A stretch of DNA of 40,961 nucleotides from an uncultured Actinomycetes bacterium (lineage in GTDB: Bacteria > Actinomycetota > Actinomycetes > S36-B12 > CAIYMF01), in the NCBI GenBank assembly GCA_903918645.1, contig CAIXFH010000220.1, positions 1 through 40,961 of the forward strand, written 5' to 3'. Made by a program: the position numbers and the translations under genes. Under the pieces are notes generated by a model, which saw nothing but the letters and a program-made list of their open reading frames with translations, searched no databases and was not told where the DNA came from. Every line of letters starts with the position of its first letter. Position 1 is the first letter of the stretch. Shown one piece after another: positions 8,591 through 16,995 of the stretch.

Positions 8591-9277
8591 TCAAGCAGGC
8601 TCGAAGCGATAGCCGACGCCACGCAGGGTACGAATGTGACGCGGCGCGGAAGCCGACTCACCAAGCTTTTTGCGCAACTTCCCCATGTGAACTTCGATGA
8701 CGTGATCATCACCGAACCAGTCACCCCACACGTGCTCGAGCAGCTGCTCACGAGTGAAGGTGCGCCGTGGACTCCCGGAGAGGAGTTCGAGGATGTCGAA
8801 CTCAATCTTGGTGAGGTCGACCGCCTCGCCCTCGACCGTGACTTCGCGGGCAATCGGATCGATGATCAGGTGCCCGAAGTCACGGGACTCACGCTCAGTC
8901 GCGGCTCTGGGACGACGGCGCATCGCGCGGATACGCGCGGCAAGTTCACGTGGCGAGAACGGCTTGGTCACGTAGTCGTCAGCACCGACAGTCAGACCGA
9001 CGATCTTGTCGACCTCGTCGTCGCGTGCGGTCACCATCACGATGTAAGCATCACTGAACCCGCGAATTTCGCGGCAGACTTCGACCCCATCGGTATCGGG
9101 CAGGGATAGGTCGAGCACCACAAGTTCGGGACGCTCAGCACGGGCATACTCAACGCCTCGACGACCCTGCGGAGTCGCCACAACCGAATAGCCCTCTTTC
9201 TCAAGCAGACCGCGGACGAGCAGCGTGATCTCCGGCGAGTCCTCGATGATGAGGGCCTGAGGGCGTTCCGTAGTCAC
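8591..9277 (-). CDS. OmpR/PhoB-family DNA-binding response regulator
   Basis: A 228-residue regulator with an N-terminal receiver (acidic pocket IIEDS, phospho-acceptor D56 in VLDLSLPDTDG, T83, K105 in YVTKPF) and a C-terminal winged helix (about 130-228, with LTKIEFDILELL, EHVWGDWF and HIRTLRGVGYRFEP). Start is GTG at 9277 behind a GGAAAGGA site. It is the first gene of the H-NOX operon, 89 bp ahead of the sGC-like H-NOX. No orthodox kinase without receiver is present nearby, so its phosphate donor is probably the HPt protein. The upstream region holds repeated GCTTAC boxes that could be its own binding sites. Confidence 0.93.
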   Translation of the reverse strand: MTTERPQALIIEDSPEITLLVRGLLEKEGYSVVATPQGRRGVEYARAERPELVVLDLSLPDTDGVEVCREIRGFSDAYIVMVTARDDEVDKIVGLTVGADDYVTKPFSPRELAARIRAMRRRPRAATERESRDFGHLIIDPIAREVTVEGEAVDLTKIEFDILELLSGSPRRTFTREQLLEHVWGDWFGDDHVIEVHMGKLRKKLGESASAPRHIRTLRGVGYRFEPA

Positions 9278-9315
9278 CGATGACGTCCTTTCCGGGGCCG
9301 AGCGGTGGAGGGGTG

Positions 9316-9358
9316 GCTTACTTGCTTACACCTTGCTTGCTTACACACTGTGACAGTG
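9316..9358. promoter_or_regulatory. Repeated GCTTAC boxes and CACTGT palindrome upstream of the response regulator
   Basis: GCTTAC occurs three times (9316, 9324 and 9339 as first base). The last two lie in an exact 11-bp direct repeat CTTGCTTACAC at 9321-9331 and 9336-9346, with a 15-bp period. Immediately beside it is the palindrome CACTGT-G-ACAGTG (9346-9358). The array is 39-82 bp before the response regulator start, in the 342-bp divergent gap between it and the CoA-transferase. OmpR-type regulators bind direct repeats, so autoregulation is the simplest reading. I saw no convincing gene in the rest of this gap (9359-9619). Confidence 0.5.
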
Positions 9359-9619
9359 ACGACCTGGCGTTGCGGCCCTAATGCACCCGAATGGAGGTAT
9401 CGGCAGGCTCCCCGCCGACCCCAATTCTCGTGTTCAGGCTCTGCAATTCATCAACTTGGCCTCAACTCTACTCGGGAAACCCACTCAGGTAGGGCAAGTA
9501 GGCCAACGCAGCATGAGTCGGTCACCGCCACGCTTTCCCGGTGGTAATTGTCGAACTCCCGGCCGCCAAGTGCGCTTGCTGGTTACGGTGCGTAGAACAC
9601 CAACGTGCCAGGGGGCGTC

Positions 9620-10846
9620 ATGCAAGTGGCTACAGCAGCCGACATAGGTAACCGGATCGCAAACCTCGGCCCTAAGCCACGAGTTGTGGCAAGTGGGAAC
9701 TTCGCTACTCCGATGGCTGCGATCACCTCGATCGACGAGCAGTGTGCCGAGTACGTCCTGCACATTCTCAATGCCCAAGGGGGCCTACCCGACCGACCTG
9801 GAGTTGAGTACGAGACCTGCTTCGTCGGCCCAGGGATGCGTGCCAGCGCGCGCCTGCGGTACCTGCCAGCCCGACTTTCGATGGTGCCATCACTGTTCAG
9901 CCTCACCTGCATACCGAACGTGGTTCTACTGCACACCTCGTTACCGCGAGAGGGACGGGTCTCGATGGGCATCGAGGTCAACATCCTGCCTGCCGCGGTC
10001 GAGGCGGTAAAGCGCCACGGAGGCCTCGTGGTGGCCCAGATGAATCAGCAGATGCCCTACACCTTCGGCGATGCCGAAATCGACATCAATGACATCGACC
10101 TCGCATTCGAGATCGACCAACAACTGCCATCCCCCACCACCCCCCCATCTGACGAAGTAGCCGAAACCATCGGCGAACGGGTCGCGCAACGGGTGAGCAA
10201 TGGCTCGACACTCCAGCTTGGCATCGGCGCCGTTCCTGACGCCGTCCTAAGAAGCCTGACAACCCGCCATGGGCTGCGTATCTGGAGCGAGACATTCAGT
10301 GACGGCGTACTCGCACTTGATCGCGCTGGGGCACTTGATCCCGACCAGATGTTGACTTCGTCATTCATGTTTGGTTCAGCGCAGTTCTACGAATGGGTCG
10401 ACCACAACCCTCGAATCCAGATGCGCCGAACCGAGATCACGAACGAGCCTGCTCTCATTGCCCGCAACCCGCTGATGACGTCTGTGAACACCGCTCTTGA
10501 AGTCGATCTGTTCGCACAAGCAAACGCATCACGAGTAGCGGGTCGGATCTACTCTGGCTTCGGCGGGCAAACCGACTTCATTGTCGGGGCCTTGCATTCA
10601 CCTGGCGGACAAGCGATTATCGCCCTTCGCTCTTGGCATCCACGCGCGGCGGTGTCAACCATCGTCCCTTTTATCAACGAACCAGTCACATCTTTTCAAG
10701 CCACTGCCATCGTGACCGAGCAGGGCACCGCGCCGATCTGGGGATACGACGATCGCGAGCAAGCAGCACACCTGATCGACCATGCGGCACACCCTGATGT
10801 CCGCGACGAATTGCGCGAGGAGGCAAGAGCCCTGCGCCTGGTCTAA
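9620..10846 (+). CDS. Acetyl-CoA hydrolase/CoA-transferase family protein
   Basis: A 408-residue class I CoA-transferase of the acetyl-CoA hydrolase/4-hydroxybutyrate CoA-transferase type. N-terminal half (to about 165) carries the CoA-transferase fold with PREGRVSMGIEVN; the C-terminal half holds LQLGIGAVPDAV, the catalytic glutamate (E224) in WSETFSDGV, and GGQTDFIVGA. The glutamate forms the CoA-thioester intermediate in the family. Acceptor and donor acids cannot be told from sequence; acetate, succinate or 4-hydroxybutyrate are all possible. The ATG at 9620 follows a CAGGGGGCG site; a GTG at 9605 is an alternative. The next gene, a transporter, follows on the same strand and could be co-transcribed. 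Confidence 0.85.
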   Translation: MQVATAADIGNRIANLGPKPRVVASGNFATPMAAITSIDEQCAEYVLHILNAQGGLPDRPGVEYETCFVGPGMRASARLRYLPARLSMVPSLFSLTCIPNVVLLHTSLPREGRVSMGIEVNILPAAVEAVKRHGGLVVAQMNQQMPYTFGDAEIDINDIDLAFEIDQQLPSPTTPPSDEVAETIGERVAQRVSNGSTLQLGIGAVPDAVLRSLTTRHGLRIWSETFSDGVLALDRAGALDPDQMLTSSFMFGSAQFYEWVDHNPRIQMRRTEITNEPALIARNPLMTSVNTALEVDLFAQANASRVAGRIYSGFGGQTDFIVGALHSPGGQAIIALRSWHPRAAVSTIVPFINEPVTSFQATAIVTEQGTAPIWGYDDREQAAHLIDHAAHPDVRDELREEARALRLV

Positions 10847-10916
10847 GAGCCCTGCGTCTGGTCTCGTCGAGCAGCAAGACCGCCGAAATGCGTCCGCGAA
10901 GGCCGCCTTCGTGGTC

Positions 10917-12188
10917 ATGTACGGGGTGGACCGACTCAGGAGTCGTGCACCAGCGGCGAAGTTCTGGCGAAGGAGCGGTAGCGTCGGCATCGTGATGTCA
11001 CTGCGGTTAGCTGGTACGGACATCGCGAAGTACGTCATGATCGCGGTCCCAAGCCGTGCCACCACTGAGGCGGTGGCGCCAGCCGTACTAGTTGCCGCAC
11101 TGGCAGTTGGCAGAAGCCCCGCCGAGGGAACCATCATTCTCGCCGGCCTCACCGGGCTGGCCGCGATCGGCGGCCCGTTCATCGGCGCCACCCAAGACCG
11201 AGCCCGGCGACCAGGCCGAGTGACCACAGCCGCAATAGTGGTGTTGGCCGCCGGCGTGGCACTACTCGCATTGCTCCTACCGACAGCACCCGTCGTCGTT
11301 CTCGTCGCGATCGCCTGCGTCGGCGGAATCGCCCAGCCAGCGCTCACCGGTGGTCTCACCGCACAACTCCCCGACCTCGTTCCAGCAAGTTCACTGACTC
11401 GCGCCTACGGGCTTGATGCCGCGACGTACAACATCGGCGCAATTGCAGGGCCACCACTGGCAGCGGCCTGCGTCGTATTCGGTCCGGTATACCCACTGCT
11501 GTTCACTCTGGGGTTGCTCGGGGTGGCCCTACTCATCCGGCCCTTCATCCCCTTCGCCGAACGCGAGCATCGGCTCCCCCGCCATTCCATGTGGCGTGAT
11601 TTCACGACCGGTTTCCAAGGCTTGATCGCAACGCCAACTCTTGCGGCAGCCACCACCATCAGCACGATCGGCTTCGCTGGTCAGTCAGCATTCCTTGTCG
11701 CAGTTCCACTTATCGCACTCAACCTGACCGGCTCACTGGCCGCTGCTGGATTGATCTTTGGCGCCTCGGCTATCGGCGGAATCATTAGCAGCGGATGGAT
11801 TTCTGTTCGACCAATTGGTGACACCGACCGAACGATGATCGTCTCTACGATCATCGTGACGTTCGCTTTGGTGCTGATGGCAATAGTTCACGCGTTCGCT
11901 CTCGTGGTGCTGCTGGCCTTCGTCCTTGGCCTCGCCGACGGACCACTGCTCACCGCTACCTTCGCAATCCGCACGCGCGAGGCCCCGGCAAAGATCCGCT
12001 CGCAGGTCTTCACCACCGGCGCCAGCGTGAAGACGACCTCATATGCCCTCACCACCGCAGTGTTCGGGCTGCTAGCTGGCTTAGGGCCGACCGCGATCCT
12101 GCTGCTCGGCGCTGCGATCCAGTTGCTGGCCATCGGCTCGCATCAACTCATCGAGCGACGCGGGTTTAGGTCTTTGCGCGCTGGCTAA
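10917..12188 (+). CDS. Major facilitator superfamily transporter
   Basis: A roughly 423-residue integral membrane protein with about 11-12 hydrophobic helices rich in Ala, Gly, Val and Ile, including GLAAIGGPFIGATQDRARR at the loop 2-3 position (a degenerate motif A) and a duplicated pattern in the second half (ASAIGGIISSGWISVRP). This points to a 12-helix MFS exporter of unknown substrate. The open frame reaches back into the CoA-transferase gene, so the start must be downstream; ATG at 10917 is used, but GTG/ATG at 10992-10995 is also plausible and neither has a good ribosome binding site. It converges with the Cache-HAMP gene with 2 bp between stop codons. Confidence 0.78.
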   Translation: MYGVDRLRSRAPAAKFWRRSGSVGIVMSLRLAGTDIAKYVMIAVPSRATTEAVAPAVLVAALAVGRSPAEGTIILAGLTGLAAIGGPFIGATQDRARRPGRVTTAAIVVLAAGVALLALLLPTAPVVVLVAIACVGGIAQPALTGGLTAQLPDLVPASSLTRAYGLDAATYNIGAIAGPPLAAACVVFGPVYPLLFTLGLLGVALLIRPFIPFAEREHRLPRHSMWRDFTTGFQGLIATPTLAAATTISTIGFAGQSAFLVAVPLIALNLTGSLAAAGLIFGASAIGGIISSGWISVRPIGDTDRTMIVSTIIVTFALVLMAIVHAFALVVLLAFVLGLADGPLLTATFAIRTREAPAKIRSQVFTTGASVKTTSYALTTAVFGLLAGLGPTAILLLGAAIQLLAIGSHQLIERRGFRSLRAG

Positions 12189-12190
12189 GC

Positions 12191-13610
12191 CTAGGGCTTT
12201 TCGACCCTCGAGAAATCGTTGCGGATGTCGCGTGCGCGATCTGCGAGGTCCCTGAAGTAATCCGTCTCGGTGATGGCACTCGCATCGGCCTGCGCCTTAC
12301 CGCGATCGATCATTACCGTGAGCTTCTTGACCTCCTCGCGCAGCTTGGATTCACGCTGCACGATCTCGGCTCCCATCTTCTGGAACGCCCGAGCCAAGAC
12401 ACCGACTTCATCCTTGCGCGTGGCTGCCGAGTCGAGCATGACTGGATCGAAGGCGCCCTTCTCTAGCGCGAGTGCTGCATGCGTCATCTGTTCCACAGGG
12501 CGAACAAGGCGTCGACTCGACAGGAGCCCGATGAGCAAGCCCAGGATCAATACCGCGAAGCTCAGCAGACCCTGTTGGATCGCGGATGCGTTTCCGGGGG
12601 CCTCGACCTCAGCCTGCGGAACCGCAGATACAAGGGTCCAGCCGAGTTTGCCGAACGAGGAGACATCAACGCTCCACGACTCGTTTTGCCCACGGAACTC
12701 AGCAAGATCGTTGAAGTGGGCGGTCTTGCCACTGGCCTTGGGAGCTTGAGAAATCAAGGTCAATGCCAACGATCGACCCCAGTCGCTGTTCATGGCCGCG
12801 GCGACATTGCCGCCACTTGGCTGGACAACAATCTTGCCGTCGGAGTCGAGCACGAACAGCAAACCACTCTCGCTGAAGTTGATCTGGTCGAACGATTGCC
12901 CGAGAGCGACCTTTTCTTTCTCCAACTGCGCTGCCGCGGCCTGATCGATGTCATCGATGTACACGCCGGTGGCCAGAATCCAGTTCCATGGCGCGTAGTA
13001 ATAGCTGTAGCTCAACTTCGGCGAGGCGACGGTTGAACCCAACCGGGGGAACAGGTAGTCGGTGTAGCCACTGCCGTTCTTCATTGCGACGTCGACAATG
13101 TCGCGCGGGTAGAACTTGCCAGCGGAGTCCTGGACCTTGCTGCGGTCAACCCCGATGATCTTGTTGAGAGCAGGAGGCCCCGCGATGATGTAGTACTTGG
13201 GGTTGTAGAGGAAGAAGTAATCCTTGTTGCCATAGAACTCAGTGCGAATCAGGTTCATGCCGGCTTCTTTGGCCTGCGCAGTCGTGATGGTGCCAGCCGC
13301 CGCCATCGCACGAAGCTGATCGAACGCAGTCAGCAACGGCGAGGCGATGTTCTTGAGTTGGCTTTTTGCGCTGCTCGAGCATGGTCGCCCGGAATCGCTG
13401 CTGCTCGTCATACGCCTGCGAGATCAGCACACCGGTCGACTCGTGCGCATTGGCCATAGCGGCCTCCGAGCTCTGCGATGCGGTCGTGTGGGCGACGGAC
13501 GCCGAGTAAGTGGCGGTCGCCAAAGCGCTGACGATCAGCAACACGGCAATGAGCGCGCCGATGCGTGATGACAGCGATGACCAGCGGGAGAACTCAGTAC
13601 CGGAACTCAT
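12191..13610 (-). pseudogene. Cache-HAMP membrane receptor, frameshifted
   Basis: Two reading frames together encode one protein of about 472 residues. The first part (ATG 13610, GGAAGG site) has a cytoplasmic tail, a membrane helix (about 17-38) and the start of an extracellular helix; it runs out of frame at an A5 run (plus-strand TTTTT, 13363-13367). Removing one base joins MLEQRK to SQLKNIASPL and continues an extracellular single-Cache domain (GNKDYFFLYNP, PKLSYSYYYAPWNWILATGVYIDDID), a second Cache-like segment, a second membrane helix, a HAMP domain and a conserved tail with ITETDYF. No kinase, cyclase or methyl-accepting domain follows. Such proteins sense small molecules outside the cell and pass the signal to a partner. 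It may be a real mutation, a sequencing error or, less likely, recoding. Confidence 0.82.
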
Positions 13611-13945
13611 GTGGGGGCCTTCCATAATGTGGCAACGTCTGGTCGGCCGCAAAAGTTCGCGCTCCGACTAAATCAGACTGATGCTAGCCCGTCATAAGGC
13701 CATTACCTATCACCCAACTCGCATCACAACCATTCACCGGACCAGATCAACTCTGCTGGCGTAATCGGTTTGTCACGGGACGGGGGCAGGGCTCGGCGGC
13801 TCCGACGCGCCAGGTCCAGGTGTCCCGGCGAGCCGTGAAGGCAGCCTTAGGATCGGAAGCCTTGCGACACTTACTACTAGGAAGTCCCAGGCTGGACACG
13901 CCCAGCCAGCACTTACCAGCGAAAGCCTCACTCCAAGGAAACCCG
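13611..13945. other. Divergent intergenic region without a supported gene
   Basis: 335 bp between the Cache-HAMP gene and the kinase/aminotransferase fusion, which are transcribed away from each other, so both promoters should lie here. The open frame of the fusion extends back to 13820 but that stretch has no ribosome binding site and no family similarity that I can recognise. No clear palindrome or riboswitch was seen. Confidence 0.5.
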
Positions 13946-16864
13946 ATGTACAGCGATTCACCGCTGGAAATCTCGCCACGACCCGAAGCAGATGCGGCAC
14001 TGGCGAAGTCAATTGCACGAGCACTATTCGACGTATCTGGCGAGGTCACCGAGCTTGGAAGTCAGCAGGACCGAAACTTCCGCATCCGCACCGAGGCCAA
14101 CTCTGTCGTGCTGAAGATCGCCAATCAGTCTTGGCGCCGCGAGAACTTAGAGGCACAGAACGCCGCGCTGACCCACATTGCGGCACAGGATCATGATTTC
14201 CACTCCCCAGTGCCTTACGCCGCTATCGACGGCTCACTCATGCGGGAAATCGAGATCGGTGACAGCCGCCACTTCGTCCGCTTGATCAGTTACGTGCACG
14301 GGCCACAGTTGTCCGGCCCCGGCTACCTCGCGCCCGTCGTGATAGCCGATCTCGGTCGGCTCGCGGGTCGCACGGCATTGGCACTGAAGGATTTTGACCA
14401 TCTCGGACTCGTCGGTGGGCAATGGGATCTCATGCGCGGGATGAGCCTCGTAGAGCAACTTGCGCCGTCGATACCGAACCCCACGGATCGCGCACACGTC
14501 ATCGCCGCTGCAACAACTGCGGCGGCTCGCATTGAGCGCGTCGCGAACCAGCTTCGTATCCAGACCATCCACGGCGATGTCACTGACGACAACGTCGTGG
14601 CGGTACCGGATCACACACGACGGCTTCGTCCCAACGGAGTGATCGACTTCGGCGACCTCACCCGCAGTTGGCTCATCGGCGAACTCGCGGTGACCTGTTC
14701 CTCGGTCTTACGCCACCGTCCTGACAATCCGATGTCGGTCATCGATGCGATTCGCGCCTTCCACGCACTTGTGCCACTACTCGACGCAGACGTCGAGGCG
14801 TTGTGGCCGCTCATCGTCATGCGCGGGGCTGTCCTGGTATCCGCGGGCGAGCATCAGTCCCAGCTCGACCCTGACAATCCCCTTGCTACCGAGCCACTCG
14901 ACGGTGAACGGCTAATCTTCACCGTCGCAGATTCGGTGCCCTGCGAATTGGCTGAGGCCACGATCCGAGCCGCGCTCGGCTGGGATCGACCGACTAGATA
15001 CGACGCTGCATATGCGGCGATCCGCACTGCCGCACCGTTGCTTCCCGGCTTGCCCGCGCCAAGCCCCGTCGACCTTTCGTCGACGAGTTCACTTCTCGAC
15101 GACGGGCGCTTCCTGCGCCCCACAATCGAGATTGATGTGCTCGCAGATGCCTTGCGGTACAGCGCAACTGCGAGCACCCGCTATGCCGAGGCACGACTCA
15201 CCCGCACGACCGCAGACTCAGCCAAGGCGCCAGCAACGATCGCGCTCGGTGTTGATCTCGCGGTCCCGGTGGGTACTGCCCTTGCGGCGCCGTGGGACCT
15301 TCAAGTGGTCGGCGCTAGCGACGACAGCCTCACGCTGGCCTCGGCGGCTGGACTGCTCAGACTTCGCGGAGTTTCCGGCGCGCCCGCCATCGGCTCAGTC
15401 CACGCGGCCGGATCTCAAATTGGCACGGTCACCAGCGGCCACCTGCATGCGCAGTTGATGGTGGACTCAAGCCTTGATAGCCCAGAGTTCGCCGACCCTC
15501 ATACCGCGCCTGGCTGGCTCGCGTTGAGCCCCGACCCATCGCCTCTGTTTGGCTGCGACCTCACCGCGCCCCACGACGATGTCGAGGGCTTGCTGCAGCG
15601 TCGCGACGCAAGCTTTGCCAATCTGCAGGAGTACTACTACGAGTCGCCGATGCAGATCGAACGGGGCTGGCGTCATCACCTCATCGACACCACCGCCCGC
15701 TCCTACGTCGACATGGTCAACAACGTGGCAGTTGTGGGTCACGGGCACCCTCGTCTGGCCGACGCAGTGGATCGGCAGATGCGCAAGCTGAACACCAACT
15801 CGCGCTTCCACTTTGCGGCCGTCGCAGAGTTCTCCGAACGGCTCGCGGCGCTGGCCACCGATGAACTCGATACCGTCTTCTTGGTCAACAGCGGGTCTGA
15901 AGCTGTCGACCTCGCACTGAGAATCGCGCAGACGGTCACCGATCGCATCGACTTGATCGCCGTGCGCGAGGCGTATCACGGCTGGACGATGCTCTCCGAC
16001 GCTGTGACTACCTCGCTCTACGACAACCCACGCGCGCTCGAGACTCGACCCGAATGGATCCACCTAGCATCCTCACCCAATCCCTACCGCGGGACCTGGC
16101 GTGGACCCGATGCGGCGGCCGGCTACATCGACGAGTTCACTCAACTGGTCGCTGACATGAGTGCGCAGGGGCGACCTCCTGCCGCCTTTATCTGTGAACC
16201 AGTTTTCGGAAATGCGGGCGGGGTGCTGCTACCCGAGGGTTACCTCGCCGCCACATTCGCAGCGGTACGAGGGGCCGGGGGCCTCTGCATCGCAGACGAA
16301 GTGCAAGTCGGCTACGGCCGGCTCGGGCACTACTGGTGGGCCTATGAGATGCACGATGTCCGACCTGACATCGTCACCATCGCGAAGGCCATGGGTAATG
16401 GGCATCCACTTGGTGCCGTGATCACCACACGCGCCATCGCCGAGGCATTCGCCGCGCAGGGGTCGTTCTTCTCGTCCGCGGGTGGCAGCCCCGTGTCCTG
16501 CGTTGTCGGCACCACCGTGCTCGACATCATCGAAGACGAAGGGCTCCAGCGCAACGCTGCCGAAATCGGCGATCACCTCATCGCTCGTTGCACCGATCTC
16601 ATGCAGCGATATCCCATCGTGGGCGCCGTTCACGGAATGGGTCTGTACCTCGGTGTTGAGCTCGTGCGGTCACGCGAGTCACGTGAACCCGCCACTGCCG
16701 AGTGCCAAGCAATCTGCGACCGCCTTCGCGAACTCGGCATCATCGTCCAGCCCACAGGCGAACGAGCCAACGTGCTGAAGATGAAGCCGCCAATGTGCCT
16801 ATCGCGCGCGAGCGCCGACTTCTACGTCGATCAACTCGAGGAAGTCTTGCGAAGCGGCTGGTGA
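13946..16864 (+). CDS. Kinase / M23-like / class-III aminotransferase fusion, possible amino-alcohol kinase plus phospho-lyase
   Basis: A 972-residue three-part enzyme. Residues about 25-300 form an aminoglycoside-phosphotransferase-like kinase: SQQDRNFRI, catalytic HGDVTDDN (H209, D211) and VIDFGDL. Residues about 400-540 resemble an M23 peptidase/lipoyl-like beta domain (GVDLAVPVGTALAAP, SGHLHAQL) but the usual metal ligands are not evident. Residues about 560-965 are a PLP-dependent class-III aminotransferase (NSGSEAVDLAL, DEVQVGYGR with D784, PLP lysine K814 in TIAKAMGNGHP). In animals the same kinase fold (hydroxylysine kinase) and the same PLP fold (ethanolamine-phosphate or phosphohydroxylysine phospho-lyase) act in sequence, so I infer phosphorylation and then elimination of phosphate on one amino-alcohol substrate. 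ATG 13946 has an AAGGA site 8 bp upstream. Confidence 0.85.
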   Translation: MYSDSPLEISPRPEADAALAKSIARALFDVSGEVTELGSQQDRNFRIRTEANSVVLKIANQSWRRENLEAQNAALTHIAAQDHDFHSPVPYAAIDGSLMREIEIGDSRHFVRLISYVHGPQLSGPGYLAPVVIADLGRLAGRTALALKDFDHLGLVGGQWDLMRGMSLVEQLAPSIPNPTDRAHVIAAATTAAARIERVANQLRIQTIHGDVTDDNVVAVPDHTRRLRPNGVIDFGDLTRSWLIGELAVTCSSVLRHRPDNPMSVIDAIRAFHALVPLLDADVEALWPLIVMRGAVLVSAGEHQSQLDPDNPLATEPLDGERLIFTVADSVPCELAEATIRAALGWDRPTRYDAAYAAIRTAAPLLPGLPAPSPVDLSSTSSLLDDGRFLRPTIEIDVLADALRYSATASTRYAEARLTRTTADSAKAPATIALGVDLAVPVGTALAAPWDLQVVGASDDSLTLASAAGLLRLRGVSGAPAIGSVHAAGSQIGTVTSGHLHAQLMVDSSLDSPEFADPHTAPGWLALSPDPSPLFGCDLTAPHDDVEGLLQRRDASFANLQEYYYESPMQIERGWRHHLIDTTARSYVDMVNNVAVVGHGHPRLADAVDRQMRKLNTNSRFHFAAVAEFSERLAALATDELDTVFLVNSGSEAVDLALRIAQTVTDRIDLIAVREAYHGWTMLSDAVTTSLYDNPRALETRPEWIHLASSPNPYRGTWRGPDAAAGYIDEFTQLVADMSAQGRPPAAFICEPVFGNAGGVLLPEGYLAATFAAVRGAGGLCIADEVQVGYGRLGHYWWAYEMHDVRPDIVTIAKAMGNGHPLGAVITTRAIAEAFAAQGSFFSSAGGSPVSCVVGTTVLDIIEDEGLQRNAAEIGDHLIARCTDLMQRYPIVGAVHGMGLYLGVELVRSRESREPATAECQAICDRLRELGIIVQPTGERANVLKMKPPMCLSRASADFYVDQLEEVLRSGW

Positions 16865-16995
16865 ATGCGCGTCACTGTGCATTCGTGCGCTGCGACACAC
16901 TGACCCGAATGGCCCAACCGCACACGCTGGGTAAGCAGTTCGCGACGTATGGTTGGCAAGCGCGCGCCAGTGCGCAGGGAGGCCATGGGGGCCAG

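Noticed and set aside
13820-13945. Upstream in-frame extension of the kinase/aminotransferase fusion
   Set aside because: No ribosome binding site at 13820, composition unlike the protein, and a good AAGGA site precedes the ATG at 13946.
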